Source: Enoplolaimus lenunculus (taxonomy: Eukaryota; Nematoda; Enoplea; Enoplida; Thoracostomopsidae). From it: a stretch of 64,000 nt of DNA. The notes under the pieces were generated by a model. The model was not told the origin of the DNA, searched no databases, and worked only from the letters and a program-made list of their open reading frames with translations. Of this stretch, positions 11,901 to 22,461 are shown in pieces (the first letter of the stretch is position 1; every line of letters begins with the position of its first letter). The stretch is from contig JASANG010000753.1 of NCBI GenBank assembly GCA_030248215.1, positions 1 through 64,000 on the forward strand, written 5' to 3'. The position numbers and the translations under genes are program-made.

Positions 11901-14900
11901 TACTCTTTTCTGATTGGCTACGTAATCGTTAAGTATCTGTTGGTTACCAAGAAGTTTGTTTTAAAGTACTCAGCTAATTTGCCGCTTTCAAGTAACCAAT
12001 TAGAAAACGCAAAGCTTTATAAGACATGATTACGGATTTGCCCAGCCCAAACCGTAATTTACGCTTTGGACATGTCCAATTCGGAATTGGCCTGAATTAC
12101 GACTTTGGGCTACGACATATATATGGTTTTGTTTTTAAGTATATTTGTCTAACGTATAACAGAAACAAATTTAGCAAAATCTTTGAACAGGGGCTCATGA
12201 CCTAATTGCGAACACTTCGGCTACGCCCTTGCTATTTTTTTCAGCGCTGATGATTACACTACTGGTTACATGCGGTCCCGAGCAATGGTTTACTATGATG
12301 GGACTGTGTTTTGGCCCCCGCCGGCCAAACTTCGAAGCACGTGTAAAATTGACGTCACTTATTTTCCTTTCGATAGTCAAAAGTGTTTTTTGAAATTTGG
12401 ATCGTGGACATATCACGGTAAGTGAACTTAAGCTTGGTAATTAATTAAAAAACAACTAAAAAGTTGCGGCCCATGTATATATAGAACAGGGCCGGATCGT
12501 TTTCCGAAGGGGCTATAATAGAGTTAGTTTAAGCTTTAGACTAATTTTTTTTGCTTAAGCTTAGGCTTAGGCTTTAGGCTTAGTCTTAGGAATAGGTTCA
12601 TCTAAACACTCAGACTTAGGCTTAGGAATAGGTTCATCCATACGCTTAGGCTTAGGCTTACGAATATGGTTATACTACTGTTCCGGCCCTGTTCTATACA
12701 AGGGCCACAGTTGCGATCATCGGAGTTTATAAACCGTCAAAAAATAATTTAGATTAGGAATCGAGTCAAAAATGAAACGCTATTTTAAACGCTTTTCGCT
12801 TTTCATACAGCATCGTTCATTGTGCACTGTTTAAGTGGAGAAACTTTAAAACAAATCGCTATCATAGTAGAAATGTGTCTGTAGCCATTTGAGGACCAAA
12901 GGACACTCAGCCGCCGCTAGGAGATTTTTGCCACTCCTAGAAATTTTTCAACCTTAAGTCAGCGAAAACCGTTGTATGCCCATCCTGAAAAGTTTTAGCC
13001 CCCCCTAGGTGAGCTGAGTGCGGGATTGGTCAAAACGCGCTGTGGGTCAACGTTTCTTGCACGGTTGTTAAAAAACGCTATCAGTAAAAATATTTGCTTG
13101 AAAAGACAACAAAGTTTTACGAATTAGATTTTGTACATTTGTTACAATAAATTTTTCTATTTCCCCCATTCCTATATATGTTCGCTAAAATGCAATTTCC
13201 GCAATATCTTGCGTACACCAAGGTGACTTTTGACGTGGTAGCGCGATGAGCACACTAAAGCCAAAAAAGCTTCAATATGCAGCACATTTAAGCCAAAAAA
13301 CTTCACTCTGCAGCGCAGTGAAGCTAAAAACGTTCAGTGTTTAATACCACGTTACCTCGTCAAAAGTCACCTGGTGTACGCATAATATTGTGGAATTTGC
13401 ATAAAGATTTAGTTTAGGCTTACAAGTTGATATCGTCAACCGAAGCGCAGGAATGGATTTATCAAACTACGCCAAAAATGGCGAGTTTGATCTGTTGAAT
13501 GTATTTCAAAAACGTCGCGTCATCAAATACAACTGCTGTCCTGAACCGTATCCTGATATGGTAAAGTGAATCTACATACCAGCGGCGGATATAGCGAGGA
13601 AATTGTTGCGAGCGAAGCGAGCTTATAAGCCAAACGCAATTTTACAAGCTTAATCGTAGCGCAAGATTTTAATTTTAATCCATGTTGTGCACACAAAAAA
13701 GTATTTCTGAATTTATTCAGAAAAGTGTTTTCTGTGGCAAACCTGAAAAGTTTTGCTGATATTTAAGACAATTTTTCTAAAAATAACTGGAAAACGTTTA
13801 TTTTCAGACTTTATTTCAAAACGTTTTTAGAAAACATTTCTATTATAATAGAAATACATTTCAAGTGTATCTTGCTAATCACATTTCTCAAATGTAAGAA
13901 ATTTTTTCTTAAATATCAGAAATATTATTTTGAGTGTGGTACCAGACCTCGATATAGGGCTCACCAGTATCAACTGCGTTGTTTGCGCTACTGTAAAAAA
14001 TTGAACCCTCTCTTCGGAGACACTATGCTGTGCTTTGAGCGTTTTATCCAATAACGGATTCAGAAGATGGGGCGAGTAGAAGAACGCCCCCGTGCGAAAA
14101 TATTTTGTGATAAAGTGGCAGAGTTTTTCCCTACCTTACAATTTTATTACCCTTAAAAAAATTTTCACATATTTAGCACACAGTAAAAATTTTGATTCAT
14201 AATTTTTATCCAATCCATTCCCCGTCTAAAATTTCTAGATCCGCCGCTTGTTTTAGCACTTCAGCGGATAGAGTCCTTAAACCCTAATTAGAGTCCATAA
14301 ATGTCAATTATCCCTAATTGTAGTGCATAAATGACTCCAGAACCAAATAAAGTTCAGTTTGAGACCTTAAAGTATACTTTAGTTTTGAAACTACATTCCT
14401 AAGTGTAACCTTGCATTATCGCTCAAGGTTTTGATACAAGACAAACGTTTAATTCAACGGATAGTAGCTATACTGGATATATATCGGTAACGAAGAGTGG
14501 CAGACGGCGGATTAAAAATAAATCACAGTCCGTAACCCAATAACATGGGGTAGCCTCTGGAGAGGCCAAATAAATATCAGTCCCTCCTTTTATTCGGGTC
14601 ACTACAGTATACGTGATATTGTGGAAGTTGTGCTAATAATTGTATATCTTTTTTAAGCAATTTTTGTCGAAATGTTTTTATTTCAGATATTTTTCATTCA
14701 TTTCCGTCGCAAAACACTCTACTATATGTACAATTTAATTTTTCCATGCATTATGCTGTCCGGCCTGACACTGCTCGTGTTTTGTTTACCTCCGGATTCA
14801 GGCGAGAAAATTGCACTCGGCATTACGGTCCTGCTCGCATTTTCGGTATTCATGCTTTCGATTGGTGAAAAAATGCCTGAAACATCCGATTCGATGCCTC

Positions 14901-17900
14901 TGATTGGTTAGTTCGCCGCGGCCAAGATTTCATTTCGCAGTATAGGGTATAACTTCAAGAAAAAACATTAATGGAGTGACCGTAGCAAAGTTAGAACATT
15001 TTAATGTCTAAACGCCGTAGGTTAATACTAAAATCTGTTACAGTGTCTGGTTTCATGATACAGTCAGGGCTCACATTTTCAAATGCGTATAGCACATATC
15101 ATTTGTTCGCGCTAACTTTTTCAAATTTTACAAACATCTGCAATTGCATATCTCAAAATTTGTACAGAAGTAAGGCAAATCAAGCGTTCACATTTGTGGT
15201 TGAATTTGGTACCTTATCATGTGCTGGTTCCAAAGTTACAAAACCTATCGTCCACTGGTGTTAGGTGCTACATACATTTGAGAATACGAGCACACGAATA
15301 ACAACGAGTATATGTCTCTAGTGTACTGGCTTATTGAGTCATGGAACTTGTGTAAACTGGTTCGTGCATAGTAAACCTCTTTATGCTTGTGAGTGGAAGA
15401 ATATAAGGGTCAAAATTTTCAGTAGGAAACTTTAAAAGCTCTGACTGAGTTAATATTCCACCATTATATAAGAAATAAATTTCGTTTAATATTGTCAAAA
15501 TTGTAATATTTGAATTTGGATCGTTTCAGGTATTTACCTAACACTTGTGATGGGAATGACTTCAGTGTCAGTGGTGATGACAGTGATGATTCTTAATTTT
15601 CATTATCGAGGCCCGTTTCATCGTGAAATCCCACCGTGGGCCCGAAAATTTGTGCTTGGAAAGCTGCGAGCGTTGTTTCGAATCAATATTCCGTTTGAGA
15701 AAAGTATGTCAAAAGGTCAAATATAATGTTCACAATAACTAATTTTTTTTTGCCTGATTAATAAAATATATTAAACTGTACCACCAGCTAGTGAGATTAA
15801 GAGATAACCCCCCACTGCAAAAAATGGTGAGTCAAATTGAATCTCTTCGAAATACGCTTTTCCGGACTACACAAACTGAGTTAAATTAGACTCCGCCAGA
15901 GTCAAATTCGACTCATCCGAGTCGCTCAGTAAAGTCGAATTTGTCACTATGGCAGAGTCGAATCATGACTCAGTTTGCGTAGTTCCGAAAAACCTATTTC
16001 GGAGAGATTTAATTTGACTAAACCAATTTTTTGCTGTATGGTTTCGAATTGGAACCAGGTGCGTAACCAGGATTTTGGTTTGACACAGATTAGCCGCTCG
16101 GTGGTTTGAGGAGGTTACAAAATCACAGACAGACGTAAATAAAGTAGAGCAAGCGATGAAATTTGATCTTTAGTCGTTTCTGGCATGAATATTTTCAATT
16201 TCATTTGACATCCAATTTGAAGCAGAAACTGAAACTCCAAACTTTCGTGTAAACAAGCAAAGGTTGTGACGCTCAACGCAAATACCGTTGTAACGTTGTG
16301 TAAAGATTTTGCACTGTGCCTACGCGTAATAATTGTTAACCCTTTCTCACATGAATATTTTCTATTTCGCCTGAGACCTACTTTTACGCTAGGGTTCGAA
16401 CTCCAGTGACTGGAGTGGTAGGCGTATACCATCACCACTCAGCTATAGGAGCTTGACGCTCGAACCCGAGGGGGCTCTCACGTCTTGTGGTGATTTAGTA
16501 CTACGTATACGTGTTGCAATTGTTAAACACGGTGCGATATATTATTTAACGTATATACACTGCGCTGAGTTGGCTATGGGCAACTCAATGTGAGAAGGGG
16601 TTAAACACTGCGCTAATGTTGCTGTTTAGCTCGCTTGACTGAACGCGTTTCGAAGCTAAAATATCGTTTAAGTCGTAGCGTTGTTTTTCAGACGGTGGTT
16701 TCATCCGAAAACGTCCATCGCTTATGTACCGACTGTCATTACAGACCAGTCTTCAAAGCTTGCAATATGCCACCGAAGCTCATTTGCGTTCGTATAACCG
16801 GTGCATTTGTAATGATCACATAGCTAGCGATAGTAGCTACGATAGTGACGAAGACGATGCTAATAACTGTAGCAGTTGTTCCCCGCACGAAACGCCTCAA
16901 CTCGACAAGCAAACCTTAGGCCTGAACGCCGCCCCAAATGGACTTCAAAACGAACCTGGCCATAGCGAAGAACTGATTGAATTCGGTCCAATATCTGGTG
17001 CTGGGAATACTGGCCGAGATGTGAAACCAACAGCTCATATGGGGATAAATAATTGCCACGGTATTCTGACAGAAAATAGAACGCCTCGAACGAATTTTTA
17101 CGGTTACCCTGAATTGCATCAATCGAATACGGTTGTGTGCGAAAATCTGGGTGGAGACGATCAACTGATGACGATTAAATCTGGCATTAATAAACATAAT
17201 TATAATAATAACTATAATAATAATAATAATAATAATATTAATAATAATAATAACAACAACAATAATAATAATAACAATAATAATAATAATAAAAATACTG
17301 ACAGCAACAATTCTAATAAAACTAAAGATAACAGTAATAAAAATAGTAATAATAACATAAATTATAAAAATAATAATTGTAACGATTTAAGATCGAATAT
17401 TGTCAGTCCAGGTAAGTGTAAGCACAAGTGACACTGGCATATGATAGTTCGTGAACGACACGAAATATTAATCTAAAAGATGCTTGAAACATATTTCAAA
17501 CTGAGCAGATGATGAAGAACGTTTGAATTCAAAAAATTTTACAAAATATTTGCTCAAAATTGTAATAAATTTATCAATCAACAAACACTGGCAGAGATTT
17601 TAGCAGTAAAAATTAAATGAAATGATACTAAAAACGAGTGCTAAGCTGTAGACACTTAGACTCTTGTATGAGAAGGGCGTTAAGCCCTATTCACACGTGC
17701 AAGTTTTTGCTGCGAGAACTTACAGCTGCAAATTGCACGCAGAACTTGCATTGTTTTTCTATGAGGCAATGAAAAAGCGGCTGCAATAAATTTCTGTGAA
17801 CTTGCACATGGTTGTTCACACATGTGAACTAAATTCCCAGCTATGAGTTTTAATGAATTATTTGCCGCAGCAAGTTTTTCGAACGGGATTTTGGACACAA

Positions 17901-19446
17901 CAGACTTGAACGTGTGAATAGAGCTTTAACGACGTTTCCTTACCATAAGAATAGAAAAAATTGTACAGTAGGAACATTACTATTTTATTTTAAAATATTT
18001 CTCTGATCGGGCGTATGCCCACCGTCTTCCTTTGCGTTCGCTTCGGGCCCTTTGACGCGATGCCGTTGAATTGACGGCTGTCAAAACTTTCGATTTCAGT
18101 TTCGGAAACGTTCGTTCTTCCACCACCACCACGTCGTTCAATTCCAGCTCGATTGACTCAACGACTTTCATTCGAATCAAAACGTTCAAATCATTTTCAT
18201 CCAACATTTGTTAGCGGTCAACATGAAAGCGTCGGTAAAATTGCTTTAATGTTTTGGGCCCAAGCACGGAACCAGGGCAAGTTCAACAGTGTTCCCTTTG
18301 GGTATTTTGTACAGGGGGGGTTTAGATACGGTTTCAATTTTTACCACAAGAAACCCTCTCCTAAATTTGTATAGAACGTATTGACCCCGATACTTCTTAA
18401 AGCAGTGGATCTGCCCATGCTATAGGCAATATTGGTTCAGCGGATAACATTAACCTGTAACGGTTACCAATTACTAGAAGGCAGCGCGCAATATATAATG
18501 AACGAAAACTCGCGAGCGAAGAAAGCAAGGAGCCAAACGCCATTTTAGTGACAAATATCAATACAAAGGTTTCGGCCCATGTTACTTTAAGGGGCGTCCA
18601 GGTTTCTGGTGGTCTATAAAATAGTAGGTTTAGATTCTAGATTACCTTTTTTGCTTAGCTTTACGCTTAGGCTTAGGGTTTCATTTTTGCAACGCTTAGG
18701 CTTACACTTAGGCTTAGAAATACGTTTAATCTCCTGTTACGTCCCTTAAAGTAACATTGTCCAAGGTTTCAATCACAATGGTGCAAATCGGTCACTAGAT
18801 CTCCTAGATCCAACGCTAAGGTAGCATAGTACCTAACATTACAATTTTTTCCAACTTTTCTGGTGGTACAACAGCACATATTTTAGACGAATCCCTCCCG
18901 TTGTACAACGAAGTCTCGCGATGGCCTAAATTTTCATCGCTCCAGCCGCACCAGCCACAATCGCCGTGTCTCCAGTCGTTCGATCGTCGATCCGCTCAAC
19001 TGTCGCCAATTTTACCCGTTCTGCGAAAACATCAAAATCTCAAAGCGACGACCAGAACGCGATTTTCACAGCCGCATCTGGAACAACATTCGCCACCGGT
19101 GGTTGCAACATTTCATCACTCGAACTGTCCACAAAATGTATCAAGTCGCTCGCGTTGTTGCGGTCGTCCGAAGTCTGATTCAACCGTGTCGACGCAACAC
19201 GCCCGACTCGCCAAAGATATTTTGAATACAATTCAAATATTAGTCGACAAAGAATACAACGAGGAACGAACACAGGACATCATTGGTGAATGGAAAGCGA
19301 TTGCGATGATACTTGACCGGGTCCTGTTTTGGGTGATTTTAACGTTCAGTTGTATTATTACTGTAATAATTTTAATTTTGGTCCCGTTACTGCAACAGAG
19401 TCCAGAAGACGTTGACTGGGACGCTGAACTGATGGGATTAATTTGA
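8920..19446 (+). CDS. Nicotinic acetylcholine receptor, alpha-type subunit (10 exons)
   Basis: Ligand-gated cation channel subunit of the plasma membrane. Exons, joined by phase: 8920-9255, 10265-10309, 11284-11393, 12245-12417, 13418-13560, 14687-14906, 15530-15703, 16692-17411, 18100-18234, 18887-19446; total 871 aa. The 45-bp and 110-bp second and third exons match the usual receptor gene structure. A hydrophobic N-terminus looks like a signal peptide. Visible landmarks: loop D NVWLDQEW, loop [11 protein letters not shown], the Cys-loop [15 protein letters not shown] (13 residues between cysteines), loop B GSWTYHG, and loop [11 protein letters not shown] with the vicinal cysteines that define alpha subunits. 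M1, M2 (with GEK before M2, as in cation channels), M3 and M4 follow. The M3-M4 loop is about 430 residues and carries an asparagine tract, so the protein is far longer than the usual ~500 aa. The exact subtype cannot be assigned. The 5' UTR is not defined. Confidence 0.95.
9567..9922. mobile_element. hAT-like MITE, family B copy 1 (diverged)
   Basis: Ends CAGGGTACAACCAGAG and CCGGTTGCGCCCCTG, with a perfect 8-bp duplication GTGGCTAT (9559-9566, 9923-9930). Internal CCTCCGGCTCCGG repeats. Lies in receptor intron 1; divergence from copies 2 and 3 suggests greater age. Confidence 0.85.
10414..10624. mobile_element. Full-length palindromic MITE, family C copy 2
   Basis: CACTGCAGAAAACGGTGAGT paired with ACTCACCATTTTTTGCAGTG; central GACTCTGGCGGAGTC. 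A TA precedes the left end. Receptor intron 2. Confidence 0.85.
10804..10996. mobile_element. Family A-related element, rearranged
   Basis: Left end GGCCAATGTAGAACAGG, then CTAAGCCTAAACCTAAGC repeats and a 27-bp-spaced duplication of AAAACAATTGCCTAAT. The right border is unclear. Confidence 0.5.
11011..11232. mobile_element. Full-length palindromic MITE, family C copy 3
   Basis: CACTGCAAAAAATGGTGAGT to ACTCACCATTTTTTTGCAATG, with TA on both sides (11009-11010, 11233-11234). It ends 51 bp before receptor exon 3. Confidence 0.88.
11405..11540. mobile_element. Family A variant (A'), partial
   Basis: CTAAGCCTAAACCTAAGC words and the right end with GAACGCCCCTAAACTGGTAA, matching the GGGGCGTCCAGGTTTCTGG ends of copies at 18574 and 29079. 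Confidence 0.5.
11728..12124. mobile_element. MITE with about 53-bp inverted ends, family N
   Basis: ATATGCCGTAGCCCAAGCCG at the left pairs with GACTTTGGGCTACGACATAT at the right, and the match continues about 50 bp inward (CCCAATTCCG / CGGAATTGG). Single copy here, receptor intron 3. Confidence 0.65.
12468..12706. mobile_element. TTAGGC-rich MITE, family A copy 4
   Basis: GGCCCATGTATATATAGAAC to TTCTATACAAGGGCC, flanked by AAAGTTGC / ACAGTTGC. GCTTAGGCTTAGG words inside. Receptor intron 4, 50 bp after the exon 4 donor. Confidence 0.85.
13190..13402. mobile_element. Foldback MITE, family G copy 3
   Basis: ATGCAATTTCCGCAATATCT paired with ATATTGTGGAATTTGCAT. The centre holds three similar GCAGC-GAAGC-AAAAA units. 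It ends only 15 bp before the exon 5 acceptor AG at 13416-13417. Confidence 0.8.
14052..14248. mobile_element. GGCGGATCC-ended MITE, family H copy 5
   Basis: AACGGATTCAGAAGATGGGG to AAAATTTCTAGATCCGCCGC. Receptor intron 5. Confidence 0.65.
14262..14609. mobile_element. Family E element, 5'-truncated, reverse orientation to 5213-5648
   Basis: Right end TTATTCGGGTCACTACAGTA; interior CTCTGGAGAGGCCAAATAAA matches the complement of 5213-5648. Receptor intron 5; a family G right end follows immediately. Confidence 0.7.
15067..15292. mobile_element. Family D MITE copy 2
   Basis: GCTCACATTTTCAAATGCGT at the left and GCTACATACATTTGAGAATA at the right form the family D inverted ends. Receptor intron 6. 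Confidence 0.65.
15813..16038. mobile_element. Full-length palindromic MITE, family C copy 4
   Basis: CACTGCAAAAAATGGTGAGT at the left; the right arm is more worn (CCAATTTTTTGCTGTATG). Receptor intron 7. Confidence 0.8.
16300..16460 (-). mobile_element. tRNA-derived SINE, copy 1
   Basis: On the minus strand an A-box-like TAGCTGAGTGG (complement of 16436-16446) and a B-box-like GGAGTTCGAACCCT (16391-16404) stand at tRNA spacing, followed by a tail ending TGTGAGAAAGGGTTAA. The tail recurs at 23028-23135. The arms do not fold as a functional tRNA. Confidence 0.55.
17197..17300 (+). repeat. AAT/AAC trinucleotide tract coding for polyasparagine
   Basis: A near-continuous AAT/AAC run inside receptor exon 8, translated almost wholly as Asn with a few Tyr and Ile. 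Mixed AAT and AAC codons and interruptions suggest it is not a pure young slippage tract. It lies in the cytoplasmic loop, downstream of an acidic Ser/Asp stretch. Confidence 0.9.
17684..17925. mobile_element. piggyBac-like MITE with TTAA duplication
   Basis: GCCCTATTCACACGTGCAAG at the left and CTTGAACGTGTGAATAGAGC at the right, with TTAA on both sides (17680-17683, 17926-17929). Receptor intron 8. A related left end lies at 51303-51390. Confidence 0.8.
18100..18234 (+). CDS. Probable short loop exon of the receptor gene
   Basis: A 135-bp segment between a TTTCAG acceptor and a GTAAAA donor. It is phase 1 at both ends, so it can be included or skipped without changing the frame. It encodes a basic, proline-rich stretch beginning [19 protein letters not shown], plausible for the cytoplasmic M3-M4 loop. 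No homologue is recognised; the call rests on splice sites, phase and composition. An open frame on the opposite strand (17980-18207) covers the same DNA and is judged a shadow. Confidence 0.6.
18574..18762. mobile_element. TTAGGC-rich MITE, family A' copy
   Basis: GGCCCATGTTACTTTAAGGG to CCTTAAAGTAACATTGTCC, with a perfect 8-bp duplication AAGGTTTC (18566-18573, 18763-18770). Receptor intron 9. Confidence 0.9.
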
Positions 19447-19465
19447 CTGGATTGTAAATCATTTC

Positions 19466-19815
19466 GGACAATGCATAGATGACGGCGGCTGTCACTGTGT
19501 ATAAGCATATTTTTAAGTTTAAGCCTAGCCTAAGCTAAAACTTCAGCGTAAGAATAAGCATATTCCTAAACCTAAGCCTAAACTAAGACCTCAGCGTAAG
19601 AATATGCATATTCCTAAACCTAAGCCTAAACTAAGACCTCAGCGTAAGAATAAGCATATACCTAAGCCTAAGCCCAAACCTATTTATAGGCTGCCTAAAC
19701 TAAGACCTCAGCGTAAGAATAAGCATATTCCTAAGCCTAAGCTTAAGCAAAAATACTGGTAAGCTTTAGCTTAACTCCCGCGGTATACGGCTTGGCCCTC
19801 ATCTATACATGGGCC
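19466..19815. mobile_element. Family A element expanded by an internal minisatellite
   Basis: Ends GGACAATGCATAGATGACGG and CATCTATACATGGGCC. Between them about four tandem units of roughly 55-60 bp built on CCTAAGCCTAAACTAAGACC plus TCAGCGTAAGAATAAGCATA. It begins 20 bp after the receptor stop codon, so it probably lies in the 3' UTR; a possible AATAAA follows at 19956. Confidence 0.75.
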
Positions 19816-20244
19816 ATAATTTTCAAGATACTTCTTTGCTTCACCCACATACAGTTCCTCCACACACACAAGGAACTTAATCCTGAGCCTAAGCCTGAGA
19901 CTAAGAATAAGCCTAAGCATGTGACAATGTCACAACATAAACAATGTGAGGGTAAAATAAACAAGTAAGTACTATTTTCAATTTTTTTCAAATGTATTTA
20001 TATTAAAATATTTCAATGTAAGAGACCCGTATAAAGGGGTGCGTCATGGAGACTTCTGCCCCCTAAAATTTAAAACTTCTCTTGTAGACACTAAAAACCG
20101 TTTTATGCTGATTTTAAATATTTTTAGTCCATCCCACAGCCCGCAATGTGAGCTGTTTGCGGACCGGCTAAGATATATTTAATTGTTGTCGTCGTGATCA
20201 AACAAGAGATAATCGATACCAAAAATTGTTGTATTTGAAGTTGA

Positions 20245-20425
20245 GGCCGATGTAAAGATTAGGGGCGGAACGTTTTTCTGCGGGACTGCAATTGAGTAAG
20301 CTTAAGCTTTAGACTAATTTTTTTAGCTTTGTTTAGGCTTAGGGTTAGGCTTAGGTTTAGAATTCTTACGCTTTAGGCTTAGGAATATGCTTATAATAGT
20401 TCCGCCCCTGTTCTTTACATTGGTC
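20245..20425. mobile_element. TTAGGC-rich MITE, family A copy
   Basis: GGCCGATGTAAAGATTAGGG to CTTTACATTGGTC, with a perfect 8-bp duplication GAAGTTGA (20237-20244, 20426-20433). Confidence 0.9.
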
Positions 20426-20578
20426 GAAGTTGACGACGAATACGACACAGTTTATTGCAATTGGAACTGCATAAAAGCCACACCAGCAACGATACGTGCA
20501 ACTATTAGTGCATGCAGTTTAGCAACTATAATTGTTAATTTTGTTAGACAAAACAGCCATAGAACAACTTCTGTAAAG

Positions 20579-20920
20579 CAGGGTGTAAACGGATAGTAAA
20601 AACGGAAACGGATAGTGATCAAAATAACGCAAACGGATATTGAAGTATAAAAGTCGTGCAAATATTCACGGGGCTTTTTTAAATTTTTAGAGAAAAATGG
20701 CGGATGCATCAAAATTTTTAATATTTTGAATGAATTTCGTTATTTTTATTTTTATTTCATTTCGAACAATTTTAGTAAGTCTGTAAAAAATTGTCAGATA
20801 TATATACATGATTTATAACTAATTTTGAGCGTAAAAATAACAGAATTTCCGTTATTTCTATGACGGAAACGGACACCGATTTTTACCGACAACGGAAACG
20901 AATATCCGGTTACACTTTGC
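20579..20920. mobile_element. hAT-like MITE, family M copy 1
   Basis: CAGGGTGTAAACGGATAG to ATCCGGTTACACTTTGC; repeated CGGAAACGGATA words. No clear flanking duplication. Confidence 0.6.
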
Positions 20921-21065
20921 CTTCCATTACAACTCGTCGTATATACACACCATTGCATGTTATCCTAAGGCGGATTTCATTGTTTATGAATGCAGCCTGA
21001 ACTAATAACAAAGTACCCAATATTGCTTGATGACCGTAACTCAAGAAAAATACGGGTTCCAATAA

Positions 21066-21712
21066 CAGTGTCAAACGAATAGTAATCAAAATAACGGAAA
21101 CACAAACAGGAAAACGGATATTGAAGTATAAAAGTTTTGGAAGATTTTAGACGAATTTCGTAATTATTATTTCACTTGGAACAGTTATGCAGCAATTCTG
21201 TAACGAAAGGTTGCGAGATAGATACGTGACTTATAACTAATTTCGGACGTAAAAATAACGTAATTCCCGTTATTTCTATAACAAAAATGGACATCGATTT
21301 TTACCGGAAACCAGGGTGCAACCGGAACTGCAATTTACCGGAACCGGAATTTGAAAATTTTACCGGAACCAGAAAGTGAAAAATGCATTTCACCAAAAAT
21401 TTCATTTTAATCTTATTTTTTGCTCTATTATTTGTGAAATAACCTTAGTCGAACATAGGCATTTATTTTATTTGTTGTATTTTAGATTTTCGTCGTCGAC
21501 TGAAGTGAAATCCACCATCATTGGCTTATATTCTGTGTACAAGTGGCTTTCAAAAGAGATTCTTAAAAATTAGCAAAGTTAAGAAAACGGCCAAATTATA
21601 ATACCGGAATCTTTAAATCCGGTAAAAATTTACCGGAACCGGAAGGTGAAAAAATGCCGGAACCGGAATTCCGGTTGCACCCTGCCGGAAACGGATATCC
21701 GGTTACACACTG
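21066..21712. mobile_element. hAT-like MITE, family M copy 2, split by a family B MITE
   Basis: CAGTGTCAAACGAATAGTAA at the left and GGATATCCGGTTACACACTG at the right; the interior matches 20579-20920 until interrupted at 21312-21684. The region 21713-22279 holds nothing recognised. Confidence 0.65.
21312..21684. mobile_element. hAT-like MITE, family B copy 2
   Basis: CAGGGTGCAACCGGAACTGC to CCGGAATTCCGGTTGCACCC TG, with a perfect 8-bp duplication CCGGAAAC (21304-21311, 21685-21692). The core is nearly identical to the copy at 50403-50799, so both look young. A 65-codon open frame in the core is shared but has no recognised family. Confidence 0.92.
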
Positions 21713-22279
21713 CTATAACCAGTAATTTAATATTATCAAAACCATGCTAATTAACGCTCTACTTAATTGCTACCATAATCTTTAACACTCACATACTACG
21801 TTTTATTCGAAAAAGTTAAAGCAAAACCGTTAGTTACATATAATTAACAAGCAACCACATTCACAATAATTTCATGGTATAAAATCCTTTGCAACCCAGG
21901 AATGCCAAAAGTATGTTTCGTAGTTAATTGTGAAAGATGTATAACTCAAACAACGTAAATAAACTTACAAACTACTTATCAAAATCTGACGCACTTATAC
22001 GCCAATCTGCTAAAACAGTTATTGGTTTTAAAATCATTAATTTTCTACTTAAATCAACGTAAAAAAAATTTTCAACCGAACCTGTGAGTAGTTAATTTTC
22101 ACTTCAGCTTTCTGCCTTCTAAATCGGCATACGCTACAAGAATATTTCACATTTAAACCAAATCGCAGCCAAAAATATTGCACAATAATGGCGATATAAG
22201 TGAGTTTAAATCAATACTTAATAAGCAAAAAATTACACCAGCTGAAGTACACAATCCTAAAAACCAAAACGAAAACTTG

Positions 22280-22461
22280 GGCCCATGTAAACATCAGCGG
22301 CGGAACGTTTTCCTGTGAGACTAGAAAGAGTAAGCTTAAGCTTTAGTCTAATCTTTTTGCTTGGCTTAGACTTCGGCTTAGGCATATGCCCATTCTTACG
22401 CTTAGTCTTAGGCTTAGCAATATGCTTATAATACTGTTCCGCCCTGTTGTTTACATTGGCT
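22280..22461. mobile_element. TTAGGC-rich MITE, family A copy
   Basis: GGCCCATGTAAACATCAGCG to GTTTACATTGGCT, flanked by AAAACTTG / CAAACTTG. 22462-23296 otherwise shows only the SINE fragment noted separately. Confidence 0.85.

Noticed and set aside
16385-16456. Possible functional tRNA gene on the minus strand
   Set aside because: A- and B-box-like words exist, but the acceptor and T arms do not pair properly and the tail recurs at 23.0 kb, which fits a SINE.
17980-18207. 75-codon minus-strand frame in receptor intron 8
   Set aside because: It is antisense to a better supported in-phase receptor exon and has no recognised family.
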